Assembly (NCBI GenBank): GCA_949752735.1
Contig: OX457037.1
Location: 14,211,932-14,275,931, forward strand
Direction: 5' to 3'
Source of the DNA: Lumbricus terrestris
Taxonomy: Eukaryota > Annelida > Clitellata > Crassiclitellata > Lumbricidae
DNA: 64,000 nucleotides
In this document: in pieces, positions 19,700-27,046 of the stretch
How the letters are laid out: every line of letters starts with the position of its first letter
How positions within the stretch are numbered: the stretch's first letter is position 1
The notes under the pieces: model-generated
What the model saw: the letters and a program-made list of their open reading frames with translations, nothing else
Databases searched by the model: none
What the model was told of the DNA's origin: nothing
Program-made: the position numbers and the translations under genes

Positions 19700-20065
19700 A
19701 TGTCGTTTCTAAAAACAACCGACCCCGCGAAAAGAGAGTTTATCGTTACGGAGTTTCTGAAATCAAAGAAGAATATTCATCAAAACTTTTTATCGGAGAT
19801 ATTAGGTGATTCGGGGCCGCAAAATATAATCGACAGCTATATCGGTAAAAAGCTGATGATGAAAGCTGAGATGCTTGAAACGATCAAAGCGCTAGCTGAT
19901 GTGAAACTCGACATGATCAACGATCATATTTCAAAAGCTCTCATAGATGATATCATTTCAGTTGAGATTGAGTTGATGCTGAGCGAGATTGAAAAATTCA
20001 ATAACAAGAAAGTCGCGATGGATGTCAGGCAGCGCCTTCAATCTATGTTTGAGAAAAAAGACTAA
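19700..20065 (+). CDS. Chimeric ORF produced by tandem duplication
   Basis: 121 residues. The first ~40 (MSFLKTTDPAKREFIV...) duplicate the start of the gene at 20176. The remainder (IGKKLMMKAEMLETIKALAD, NDHISKALIDD, LSEIEKFNN, RLQSMFEKK) duplicates the tail of the gene at 18909, without its membrane block. The junction lies near 19822, after GDSGPQN. The intergenic region is duplicated too (19608-19699 versus 20070-20175). So it is a by-product of a ~0.5-0.58-kb tandem duplication. It keeps an open frame and a start motif (CTTAAAATG), so expression is possible. Confidence 0.8.
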   Translation: MSFLKTTDPAKREFIVTEFLKSKKNIHQNFLSEILGDSGPQNIIDSYIGKKLMMKAEMLETIKALADVKLDMINDHISKALIDDIISVEIELMLSEIEKFNNKKVAMDVRQRLQSMFEKKD

Positions 20066-20175
20066 CATACGCGAAATCATGTAGACCTATGTTATCATGT
20101 CTGAAAATACGTCTAACTTATGTTTTGAAACATGTCGAAAAACACGTCGTAAAACATTATGTTTCTAATTTTAAA

Positions 20176-21078
20176 ATGTCGTTTCTAAAAATAACCGACC
20201 CCGCGAAAAGAGAGTTTATCGTTGCAGAATATCTGAAATCGAAGAAGAATATTCAACAAAACTTTTTTTCGGAGAGATTGGGAGATTCGGGGCTACAGCA
20301 AGAATTAACCAAGTTATACAAGCCTATCGTCGATTCGCAATCCGCAATTTCCAAAGAGCAAAATGTCTTATTGTCCGCCATCAAAGAAAACTCGGTAGCT
20401 ACTTCAAACGCGCTACAGGCACTTCCCGCTTCGTTACATGGAGTTAAATTTTCCCAGTATCCTTCGATAGAAGCGTATAGCTCCGATCCGACTGAGGACA
20501 TCAGAACTTTAGAATTAGGGGATCGAGCCACCAAGTACCTTCATCAATACGCCTCCGATAAACGAACCGTAGACACAACGTTCGGAATAAAATCCAAAAA
20601 TGGACAATTCTACATCGGTGACACTCCCATTTCGATTCAAGGAGACGACGTGACGGTTGAAAATAAGACTTACAGAGGAACACCGGGGCTTTGGGAGTTG
20701 TTGACGCTGAAACAGCCTAACAAGTCGATATACGATGATAATGACATGGCTGATTACGCTGAGATTCTGTACACGACGAATGCTATAGCACAACCGACAA
20801 ATCCTTACAAACCTAGGGCGTCTTCTTCCGAAAAATATAGAGAAATTATCAAATCGATATGGGAAAATAGGCCCCGTAGTACAATAGGTAAAGGTGTCGG
20901 CGTAATCGTCATACCCGAAAACCCTAATGTTTTGACGAAACAGCTACAGCTTAGAATTCATAGTTTCAAAGCAGGCAATACTGGTGTAAGAAACGAGATC
21001 GTGGCGATGTGCGACGAGTTACTGCGGCAGGGAGACTTGAGCAAAGATGGTTACAAAAATATAATGTCGACATTATAA
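20176..21078 (+). CDS. DUF8207-type Polinton protein
   Basis: About 300 residues; ATG at 20176 (TTTTAAAATG). Central part: TTFGIKSKNGQFYIGDTPIS, then GTPGLWELLT (~173-182), the signature I associate with DUF8207 proteins, and YAEILYTTNAI. C-terminus: GNTGVRNEIVAMCDELLRQG. N-terminal half is helical and polar. Common and abundant in Polintons; no enzymatic motif; suspected virion or assembly role from position between membrane-active proteins and the major capsid gene. Frame intact. The TTG-initiated extension upstream is not used. Confidence 0.75.
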   Translation: MSFLKITDPAKREFIVAEYLKSKKNIQQNFFSERLGDSGLQQELTKLYKPIVDSQSAISKEQNVLLSAIKENSVATSNALQALPASLHGVKFSQYPSIEAYSSDPTEDIRTLELGDRATKYLHQYASDKRTVDTTFGIKSKNGQFYIGDTPISIQGDDVTVENKTYRGTPGLWELLTLKQPNKSIYDDNDMADYAEILYTTNAIAQPTNPYKPRASSSEKYREIIKSIWENRPRSTIGKGVGVIVIPENPNVLTKQLQLRIHSFKAGNTGVRNEIVAMCDELLRQGDLSKDGYKNIMSTL

Positions 21079-21079
21079 A

Positions 21080-21505
21080 ATGCAGATCGTGAATAGAAGG
21101 AGTTATCGGAAGCAATACGTTATCGGCGGATCCGGAATGTTCGATACTATTTCAGGATTTTTCAAAAGACTTGTTACTTCGAACGCCGCCAAACAGCTAG
21201 CGACGAGAGCTCTTAGTGCGGGTAAAGACGTGGCGACAGAAATTGGGAAAAAGGCTATCGATGTTGGGAAATCGACCGCAATCGACGCGGGTAAAAGATT
21301 AGTGGAGAAAACAGCGACGAAACTATTTACTGCTCCTAAGAAACAGCTTACGCAAGAAAAAAGAGATATTCTTGATCGACTAAGTAGCGTCGGGGCGAAT
21401 CCGGAGAATATCAATAATCTGATGATGGGGAATGGTCTGAAGAATGCCGTATCGATCCAAGATTTAGTGCGTTCGCTAAACGGTGCAGGAATGAAGGTCG
21501 CGTAA
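21080..21505 (+). CDS. Amphipathic virion protein (adenovirus pVI/pX-like)
   Basis: 141 residues, start in TATAAAATG, one base after the previous stop codon. After GGSGMFDTISGFFKRLVTSN (residues 17-36) come Ala/Gly/Lys-rich helical repeats (ALSAGKDVATEIGKKAI, VGKSTAIDAGKRLVEK). The C-terminus is polar (RDILDRLSSVGANPENIN). A short amphipathic helix next to basic repeats is the pattern of adenovirus-like capsid-lining or membrane-lytic proteins and of their adintovirus analogues. Identification is by composition and synteny next to the MCP. Confidence 0.6.
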   Translation: MQIVNRRSYRKQYVIGGSGMFDTISGFFKRLVTSNAAKQLATRALSAGKDVATEIGKKAIDVGKSTAIDAGKRLVEKTATKLFTAPKKQLTQEKRDILDRLSSVGANPENINNLMMGNGLKNAVSIQDLVRSLNGAGMKVA

Positions 21506-21527
21506 AAAAATATTATTCTACAATAAA

Positions 21528-22814
21528 ATGCAGTCTAATATTCTAAGATTTACCGATCAACCTCTGATCGATGAGGGTATTGAACGCTATGAATGGCATG
21601 AGTATGAACCGATATCGGGAGCGAATCTAAACACCGCGGGGGAGATTCGAATTAACATCGAACTTCAAGATCTATTTAGTCATCCAGCGGAATCTTACCT
21701 ATTATTCGAGGGCAGATTGTTGAAAGCGGACAACACCGCGTACGCTAATGCCGATGCTGCAGCCCTTACGAACAATGGACTCATGCATCTATTCAGCCAA
21801 ATTTCGTATTCCCTATCGAACCAAGAAATTGAATCGTTATTTCACCCAGGTCAGGCAACGACGATGCTCGGTTTACTCAAATACCCAAATGATTTTCAAC
21901 TAGCTCAAGGTTTGAATCAGCTGTGGTACAAGGACAGTGCTGCTACAGCTGTTATCGCGAATAATCTAGGTTTCTCCGTTCGACAGTCGTATCTAATTCA
22001 AAAACCGGGAGACAAAGGCACGTTTAATTTTATCGTTCCTTTGAGGCACATTTTCGGGTTTTGCGATGATTACAACAAGGTTATTTATGGTATGAAACAA
22101 ACGCTAACTCTTGTTCGTAAAGCCGACGACGATGCAATTTTTCGACTCGCCGCCGCGGGTGCTGGGAAAGTCAGAGTTGATAAAATCTCGTGGTTCATGC
22201 CCCACGTTTTGCCTTCCGATATGGAGAGGATGCAATTGTACAAAACGATCGAATCGAAAGCATCGGTGCCAGTTGCGTACAGAGCTCGTCAATGCGATAC
22301 TATAGGCGTCCCACGGGCAACTACTTTCGACTGGAGACTTAGCGTCAAGGCATCGCCTGAGAAACCTAGGTACATCTTAGTAGGATTTCAGACCGATCGA
22401 GGCGGTGATCAAGAACATAATCCATCGATTTTCGATCATTGCAACCTCAAAAACATGTTCGTGATGATGAACCATGAACGATACCCTGCCGTCGATTATA
22501 ACCTATCATTCCCGAATCAGCAATTCTCGCGAGCGTACCGAGAAGCGTCCACGTTTAGCGAAAAATTCTACGGAATGGACGAACTGATAACTCAGAGCAA
22601 TATCACACCTGCAGACTTCAAAGAACTATTCCCAATTATGGTGTTTGATGTGAGCAAGCAATCCGAGCGTCTGAAGTCGTCGGTAGTCGATATCCGGATC
22701 AAAGCTACTTTTAATGCTGCGGTGCCGGCTGATACGGAAGCGTACGCAGTGGTGATTTGCGACAAGTTACTCAATTTTCAGTCAGATGGCCAGAAAATGA
22801 GCGTTGTGTATTAA
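21528..22814 (+). CDS. Major capsid protein, double jelly-roll
   Basis: 428 residues, intact; ATG after ACAATAAAATG. Forms the trimeric hexon of the predicted icosahedral capsid. Conserved blocks I recognise from Polinton MCPs: LNTAGEIRINIELQDLF (~34-50), SYSLSNQEIESLFHPGQATT (~93-112), FIVPLRHIFGFCDDYNKVIY (~168-187), KISWFMPHVLPSD (~218-230), YRARQCD, EKPRYILVGFQT, RYPAVDYNLSFP, FYGMDELITQSNI and FDVSKQSERLKSSVVDI near the end. Length is usual for the family. Downstream of the amphipathic protein and upstream of a SAP protein, in the standard late block. Purifying selection or recent insertion is suggested by the unbroken frame. Confidence 0.95.
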   Translation: MQSNILRFTDQPLIDEGIERYEWHEYEPISGANLNTAGEIRINIELQDLFSHPAESYLLFEGRLLKADNTAYANADAAALTNNGLMHLFSQISYSLSNQEIESLFHPGQATTMLGLLKYPNDFQLAQGLNQLWYKDSAATAVIANNLGFSVRQSYLIQKPGDKGTFNFIVPLRHIFGFCDDYNKVIYGMKQTLTLVRKADDDAIFRLAAAGAGKVRVDKISWFMPHVLPSDMERMQLYKTIESKASVPVAYRARQCDTIGVPRATTFDWRLSVKASPEKPRYILVGFQTDRGGDQEHNPSIFDHCNLKNMFVMMNHERYPAVDYNLSFPNQQFSRAYREASTFSEKFYGMDELITQSNITPADFKELFPIMVFDVSKQSERLKSSVVDIRIKATFNAAVPADTEAYAVVICDKLLNFQSDGQKMSVVY

Positions 22815-22836
22815 AAAAATTTCTTGTACTATAAAA

Positions 22837-23235
22837 ATGAAATTGATAGAATTGAAAACGCTGGTGAAAAAGCACGGTATCAAAACTTATCTCAACAAGT
22901 CCGAACTTATCGATCTATTGTGCGAGAAGGGTGTACTTTCGCGTGATATCATCGAAAAAGAGAAACAACGGCGAGAAACGAAGGTGCCTAGCACGGATCC
23001 AAAATATGAGAGATTGAAATATATCAGAAACCAACCGAGACGAGTAGATATATTAGACCGTGAAACGGGTGAAGTAAGCTCGTATACATCGCTTTACAAG
23101 GCGGGTAAAGCACACGGGCAAGAAGCACGAACAATCTTAGCGTTCGATGACCGAGTATGGAGAAACAGATACGAAATTACCGTTCATGAGCGAAAGGAGG
23201 ATGACGATTTTGCAACGGATTTGGTAGAGGTATAA
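22837..23235 (+). CDS. SAP domain / NUMOD-like DNA-binding protein
   Basis: 132 residues from ATG 22837 (ACTATAAAAATG); a longer non-ATG extension overlapping the MCP is rejected. Residues 1-35 (MKLIELKTLVKKHG, YLNKSELIDLLCEKG) form a SAP domain for A/T-rich DNA binding. Residues ~73-118 (ILDRETGEVSSYTSLYKAGK, RTILAFDDRVWRNRYEI) resemble the NUMOD1 helix-turn-helix found beside homing nucleases. No nuclease residues are seen, so a genome-organising or packaging role is more likely than cleavage. Confidence 0.65.
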   Translation: MKLIELKTLVKKHGIKTYLNKSELIDLLCEKGVLSRDIIEKEKQRRETKVPSTDPKYERLKYIRNQPRRVDILDRETGEVSSYTSLYKAGKAHGQEARTILAFDDRVWRNRYEITVHERKEDDDFATDLVEV

Positions 23236-23262
23236 TTTCAAAACTAAATGTGGTTTCGAATT

Positions 23263-24006
23263 TTAAGGTCGTAAGTATGCTGCTGAAAACTCATGAGCCA
23301 TAATGTTTGAGTCAACGTCTGACATAACAGCTATCTCGAGGTAGTCGGTATTAGTTAATCGAACTAGGCAAGTACCCGATGCATTATTATTCGCTCCAGC
23401 CGTACCTCCGCCACCAAAGTCACCTCCACCACCGGGCATCTTCATGTACAACCTCCCATTTTTGAGCAAGGAAACATTACCGTAAGTTCTAGCACTATTA
23501 GCGTGAAATTCCACAAACACCGTAACTATATAACATCCGGCTTTCTGAGGAAAGAAACGTTTCGAATTGATGAAACAATTATCCGGATCGAATCTTTCTC
23601 TTGGAAAATTTACAATCGTCGCAGCGGCAGCGGGGATAGCCTGAGCAGCGTGGGAGTAGGCACTAAACGCCGGGCCAAAGAATTGGTCGGTAGACACTAT
23701 CGAAGCAATTTGTTCGTCGACATATTTTTTATTAGTCAAATGATTATCGTTAGACGGAATGTCATCATGATTCGTTATCAAATCTATGGCTTGTCCCCAA
23801 CTTAGAGCCTCATCCATTCCCGCATCCGGATTATTCGTTATAGGTAGGCCTTTGATGCAGTTGCCATTCATATTTAGATCTCCAGTAGCCGGATTTGCTC
23901 CATCTCGTCTTAGAAAAATACTGTCTACTTGATTAAAAGTAACACCTCCAGCAGTTATTCTTGTAGTAGTTCCAACATCGGTGTGTCCAAATTTATCGAC
24001 TGGCAT
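23263..24006 (-). CDS. Fibre-like protein with C1q-like head, copy 1 (intact)
   Basis: 247 residues, start in TATAAAATG on the minus strand. The N-terminal ~100 residues (MPVDKFGHTDVGTTTRITAG, FLRRDGANPATGDLNMNG, NDNHLTNKKYVDEQI) have the DGxNxxTGDLNMNG pattern of trimeric tail-fibre shafts. The C-terminal ~140 residues (FGPAFSAYSHAAQAIPAAA, FPRERFDPDNCFI, FFPQKAGCYIVTVFVEFHAN, VSLLKNGRLYM, NTDYLEIAVMSD, FSAAYLRP) resemble a C1q/TNF-like jelly roll. This suggests a receptor-binding spike. The adjacent paralogue at 24038-24749 has the same shaft but a divergent head. Inference from motifs only. Confidence 0.7.
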   Translation of the reverse strand: MPVDKFGHTDVGTTTRITAGGVTFNQVDSIFLRRDGANPATGDLNMNGNCIKGLPITNNPDAGMDEALSWGQAIDLITNHDDIPSNDNHLTNKKYVDEQIASIVSTDQFFGPAFSAYSHAAQAIPAAAATIVNFPRERFDPDNCFINSKRFFPQKAGCYIVTVFVEFHANSARTYGNVSLLKNGRLYMKMPGGGGDFGGGGTAGANNNASGTCLVRLTNTDYLEIAVMSDVDSNIMAHEFSAAYLRP

Positions 24007-24037
24007 TTTATATATTTAAGATTATTCTTCTCAATCG

Positions 24038-24749
24038 CTATGGTCGTAAGAATGCGAGGGAAAAGTCCTTAGCAACTATACCCAAAGCGGTGGTTGAATA
24101 AACACCGATCTCGAGGTAGTCGTTTTCGGTTAGATAAACTATGGTACTACCTGTTGCATTGATAGTTGAACCTGACGCACCCTCTCCGCCCGCAATTTGC
24201 ATATGCACCCCTCCATTTTTATACAGGTAAACCAGCACCGAATAAACGAAATTCTATGTGCGTCGAAACGAGATAGCAGCCGGCTTTATCAGGAGAGATC
24301 TTATTCCATCCTACGCGATGGTAGATATCTCTTTCGAATCTTGCTATATCGAAAGAACCTTTTGTGTGAATTTCGGCGCTTATGGTTTGCGTAGCTGAAG
24401 TGTACATGCTAATCACGGGTCCGATTGCTTTCGTGTCAACATATTTTTCAGCCGTTGCATCGACGTATTTCTTATTAGTCAAATGATTATTGTTCGTCGG
24501 TACATTATCGTGATTCGTTATTAAATCTATAGCTTGCCCCCGACTTAGTGCCTCATCCATTACTGCATCCGGATTATTCGTTGTAGGTAGACCTTTTATC
24601 ACGCGGCCATTCATATCTAGATCTCCAGTAACAGGGTTTGCTCCATCTGCCCTCAGAAAAATACTGTCTACTTGATTAAATGTGACACCTCCAGCAGTTA
24701 CTCTTGTAGTAGTTCCAACATCGGTGTGTCCAAATTTTTCCACTGGCAT
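24038..24749 (-). pseudogene. Fibre-like protein with C1q-like head, copy 2 (frameshifted)
   Basis: The shaft (ATG at 24747-24749, GTAATAAAATG) is almost the same as copy 1: MPVEKFGHTDVGTTTRVTAG, GDLDMNGRVIKGLP, NNNHLTNKKYVD. The head differs strongly (MYTSATQTISAEIHTKGSFD, WNKISPDKAGCYLVSTHIEF, then in another frame LVYLYKNGGVHMQIAGGEG and DFSLAFLRP). One indel near 24222-24238 splits the ORF after ...FRLFGAG; otherwise both halves are open. Shared shaft with diverged head suggests duplication followed by receptor-specificity change, then decay. Confidence 0.72.
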
Positions 24750-24766
24750 TTTATTACGTGATAATA

Positions 24767-25201
24767 TTAATACAAACTATTGATAACATTTTGAAATTTA
24801 CAACCATCAGTCATCGTCTTTTTCAAAACATACAAACATAGATGGCCACAAAACACTTCATTATCCGGTTGAATTCGTTCACTATTGTAGTAGACGGGAC
24901 TCTGTAAATACTTTATCAGTTCTAGAGGGGGAGGTAGACCGTAGCTATCGAAATATATTTTATCCTTGCCGTTCTTTGAAAAAAGGACCCAGTGCGTTCC
25001 TTCACCTTTCGAGTCATCTAGGTTCAATATCCCGCATTCATTCCGTCTAGGTTTCTTCGGTAGTTCGTCTCGTAAGAAGACGCCTCGAAAATTTGGAATA
25101 TTCAGCTTCTTCGCGGCATCGATCAACTGGATGTTGGAAAGAGGGATATTTGGTAGTACGATGCCTTCAATATTTATGTTTTTCACAGTTGCTGGACTCA
25201 T
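24767..25201 (-). CDS. Adenain-type cysteine protease
   Basis: 144 residues, intact. C5/C63-like maturation protease: GTHWVLF supplies His70, IYFDSYGLPPP supplies Asp85, RIQPDNEVFCGHLCLYVL supplies Gln111 and nucleophile Cys118. Spacing and the downstream CGxLC pattern match adenovirus protease and Polinton PRO. It would cleave capsid precursor proteins during virion maturation. Shorter than adenovirus protease (~204 aa) but usual for Polintons. Starts the leftward block that also holds the two fibre genes; start motif ACATAAAAATG. Confidence 0.92.
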   Translation of the reverse strand: MSPATVKNINIEGIVLPNIPLSNIQLIDAAKKLNIPNFRGVFLRDELPKKPRRNECGILNLDDSKGEGTHWVLFSKNGKDKIYFDSYGLPPPLELIKYLQSPVYYNSERIQPDNEVFCGHLCLYVLKKTMTDGCKFQNVINSLY

Positions 25202-25488
25202 TTTTATGTTTCAGTTAATACTTTTTGTTGACGAAGCGAATAGTGACCATAGGCCAGGGTGTGAATCCCCACATCGGATCCTTCAACACGTGGGTGGATA
25301 CTGAGGAATTAATGATCATATGATTATGAATAAGTCTACTATCGTTTCTCAGAAATCCTTACCAGTTATTGCGTAGATACTCCCACGTCCTAGCGTCACA
25401 AGACGGTGAGTGTCTCTTGCGTTGGCGGTTTAACAAGCGTTGTCTCTGTTTCGGGGGCATATGACCATGAATGTGCGTCGATGGGGAC

Positions 25489-25495
25489 TATATAA
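25489..25495 (+). promoter_or_regulatory. Conventional TATA box upstream of the coiled-coil gene
   Basis: TATATAA followed ~25-30 bp later by GGTCGGTCACAG, a plausible initiator, and an ATG 100 bp downstream at 25595. This leader-containing layout differs from the leaderless-looking late genes and suggests host RNA polymerase II transcription. Confidence 0.5.
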
Positions 25496-25594
25496 TCGGG
25501 CTTGTGACCAGGAGGTCGGTCACAGAAAACGAAAATTTAAGACGGTCACGCTTTCAAAACTTATTTGACTGAAACGAGACAGATTTTTGCGAAT

Positions 25595-25852
25595 ATGGCT
25601 GATGAACTACAAACTTTCATAGAGAGCCTGGCAGACGAAGGGCCCGCGAACATCGGAAGAAAGGAGCAAGAATTGGCCAAACTTCGTGAGAGGATCCGGA
25701 AGTTGAGGGCTAAAGACCGCAAACAAAAGCAGCGTATGCGTGGATTGATGGCTGCTCTCCGCGAAACAGCTGATGAACTGGATTTCTTGACGGACCAGGC
25801 TGCACGCATACGAAACGAAATAGCAGCACTCGAAGACGACGCCGATGCGTGA
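25595..25852 (+). CDS. Small coiled-coil protein, possible early gene
   Basis: 85 residues from ATG 25595; a TTG extension is possible but unneeded. After MADELQTFIESLADEG comes a highly charged heptad-like helix (KEQELAKLRERIRKLRAKDR, RMRGLMAALRETADELDFL, ARIRNEIAALEDDADA), so a dimeric coiled coil is predicted. No zinc finger, transmembrane or LxCxE motif. It is the only gene between the protease and the right TIR, on its own rightward TATA promoter. Codon use is G/C-richer than the virion genes. Unknown function; a regulatory role is suggested only by position and promoter type. Confidence 0.55.
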   Translation: MADELQTFIESLADEGPANIGRKEQELAKLRERIRKLRAKDRKQKQRMRGLMAALRETADELDFLTDQAARIRNEIAALEDDADA

Positions 25853-26725
25853 TGAGAACGACCGTGGAGGCGTACAGCTCCGAACTAAATGCTTACCTCG
25901 CGTCAACAAAAACTGGACTTCTTGTGAGACTTATTAATCTGCTATCAGCCGAAATTACTACGTTTATTAGCAAATAACTAATTCCTAGGAGCGAACATCT
26001 ACTTCTCCGCAAAAGCCTGGCATATTTAATTTTGTCCGACATTAGGCCTAACTCTCGGTAACTGTCTTCTATCTAGCTTATCGAAGAAATGCCGATTGTA
26101 ACACTGGCGTCGCTAGATGTCTCTCTGTCTAATATATTATAATTTATGCTTTGGATTTATCACTCGCTAGAAACAAAACTTCGACGTTCGTTGAATGCTG
26201 GCCAAAATTATAATAATTTATGAAAATCTTGACGTATGTATTTCGATGTGCGCAACAATGAATACTGCACATGTAAGGATGGATGGATGGATGGATGTTG
26301 GGTGTTGATGAAAGGATCATAATTCCAGTAAAACAGAGGGCCTTTTTGACTGTGGGACGGGATTAATTAACTGAGACTTTTCGCCGCGGGCATCATAAGC
26401 GTCTAACAGCATATTGTTCGTTGTTCACTAATTTTTTCGTCTCTGGTTGTAAAACACCCGTCTGAGACTTGAGACTTTTTGCTGGGGGCGTCTCTTCACG
26501 ATGAAAAAGATATTTGAGTCTCAATGCCTGGATGCGTGGACGGAGACAGATACAGCGATTCATTGTTCTCATTGGTTGAGGCAGGCTACAGTTACGAGAG
26601 ACAGTTTAATTGATTCCAACTGAGACTGAGACTTCCTGCCTCGAGGCGCCTCTTCGTGCAGAACAATTAACAATAACATTTACTTGAGTCTCGCTCGGTC
26701 AATTTAGTCGGAGTATTTTTTTTTA
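25853..26725. other. Right subterminal non-coding region with GAGACTT repeats
   Basis: No gene recognised. (GGAT)n occurs at 26278-26296. Between 26369 and 26670 there are three spaced clusters of GAGACTT or CTGAGACT; the last two are followed by GGCG(T/C)CTCTTC. A/T-rich otherwise. Could hold replication or packaging signals; not shown. Confidence 0.5.
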
Positions 26726-27040
26726 CCTCCCCAGCACATTGGTTCAATGCGTAGCTACGAGGGGAGCTGGTGGGCGATGGTCCCCTCAATGATGATTCTG
26801 GGGAGAGATGGGGAGGGCTTGGGGTCAAAGGTCGGAAATGTAGGCAAATTGGGGTCAGGGCCCCGGAATTAACCTATGTACTGGTCAAATGCGCAATATT
26901 GGTCCTAAGTTATGGATCAAAGGTCAAACATGGAGGCAAATTGGGGTCAAAGGTCGGGATGACCCTATGTGCTGGGTAAATTTTCGGAAATGACCCTATG
27001 TACTGGCTTCCTGCCGCAACCGCCTACTTTTACTACTACT
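26726..27040 (-). repeat. Polinton right terminal inverted repeat
   Basis: Inverted copy of 8996-9309, ending ...TTTTACTACTACT at 27040, then target duplicate TATTAT (27041-27046). Confidence 0.95.
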
Positions 27041-27046
27041 TATTAT

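Larger units (their letters stand above)
8996..27040. mobile_element. Polinton/Maverick (adintovirus-like) element, 18,045 bp
   Basis: The exact 6-bp TSD TATTAT (8990-8995 and 27041-27046) flanks ends that start AGTAGTAGTAAAAGTAGG on both strands. A 6-bp TSD, AG/CT termini and long TIRs are Polinton hallmarks. It encodes the diagnostic set: protein-primed PolB, rve integrase with chromodomain, packaging ATPase, adenain-type protease, double and single jelly-roll capsid proteins, with PLA2, DUF8207, fibre-like and SAP proteins. Rightward block 9360-14747, leftward 14784-16216, rightward 16247-23235, leftward 23263-25201, rightward 25595-25852. Several replication genes are broken while most virion genes are open. 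Confidence 0.97.

Noticed and set aside
22804..22836. Longer start for the SAP/NUMOD protein overlapping the MCP
   Set aside because: Non-ATG start; the ATG at 22837 lies in the shared TATAAAAATG context.
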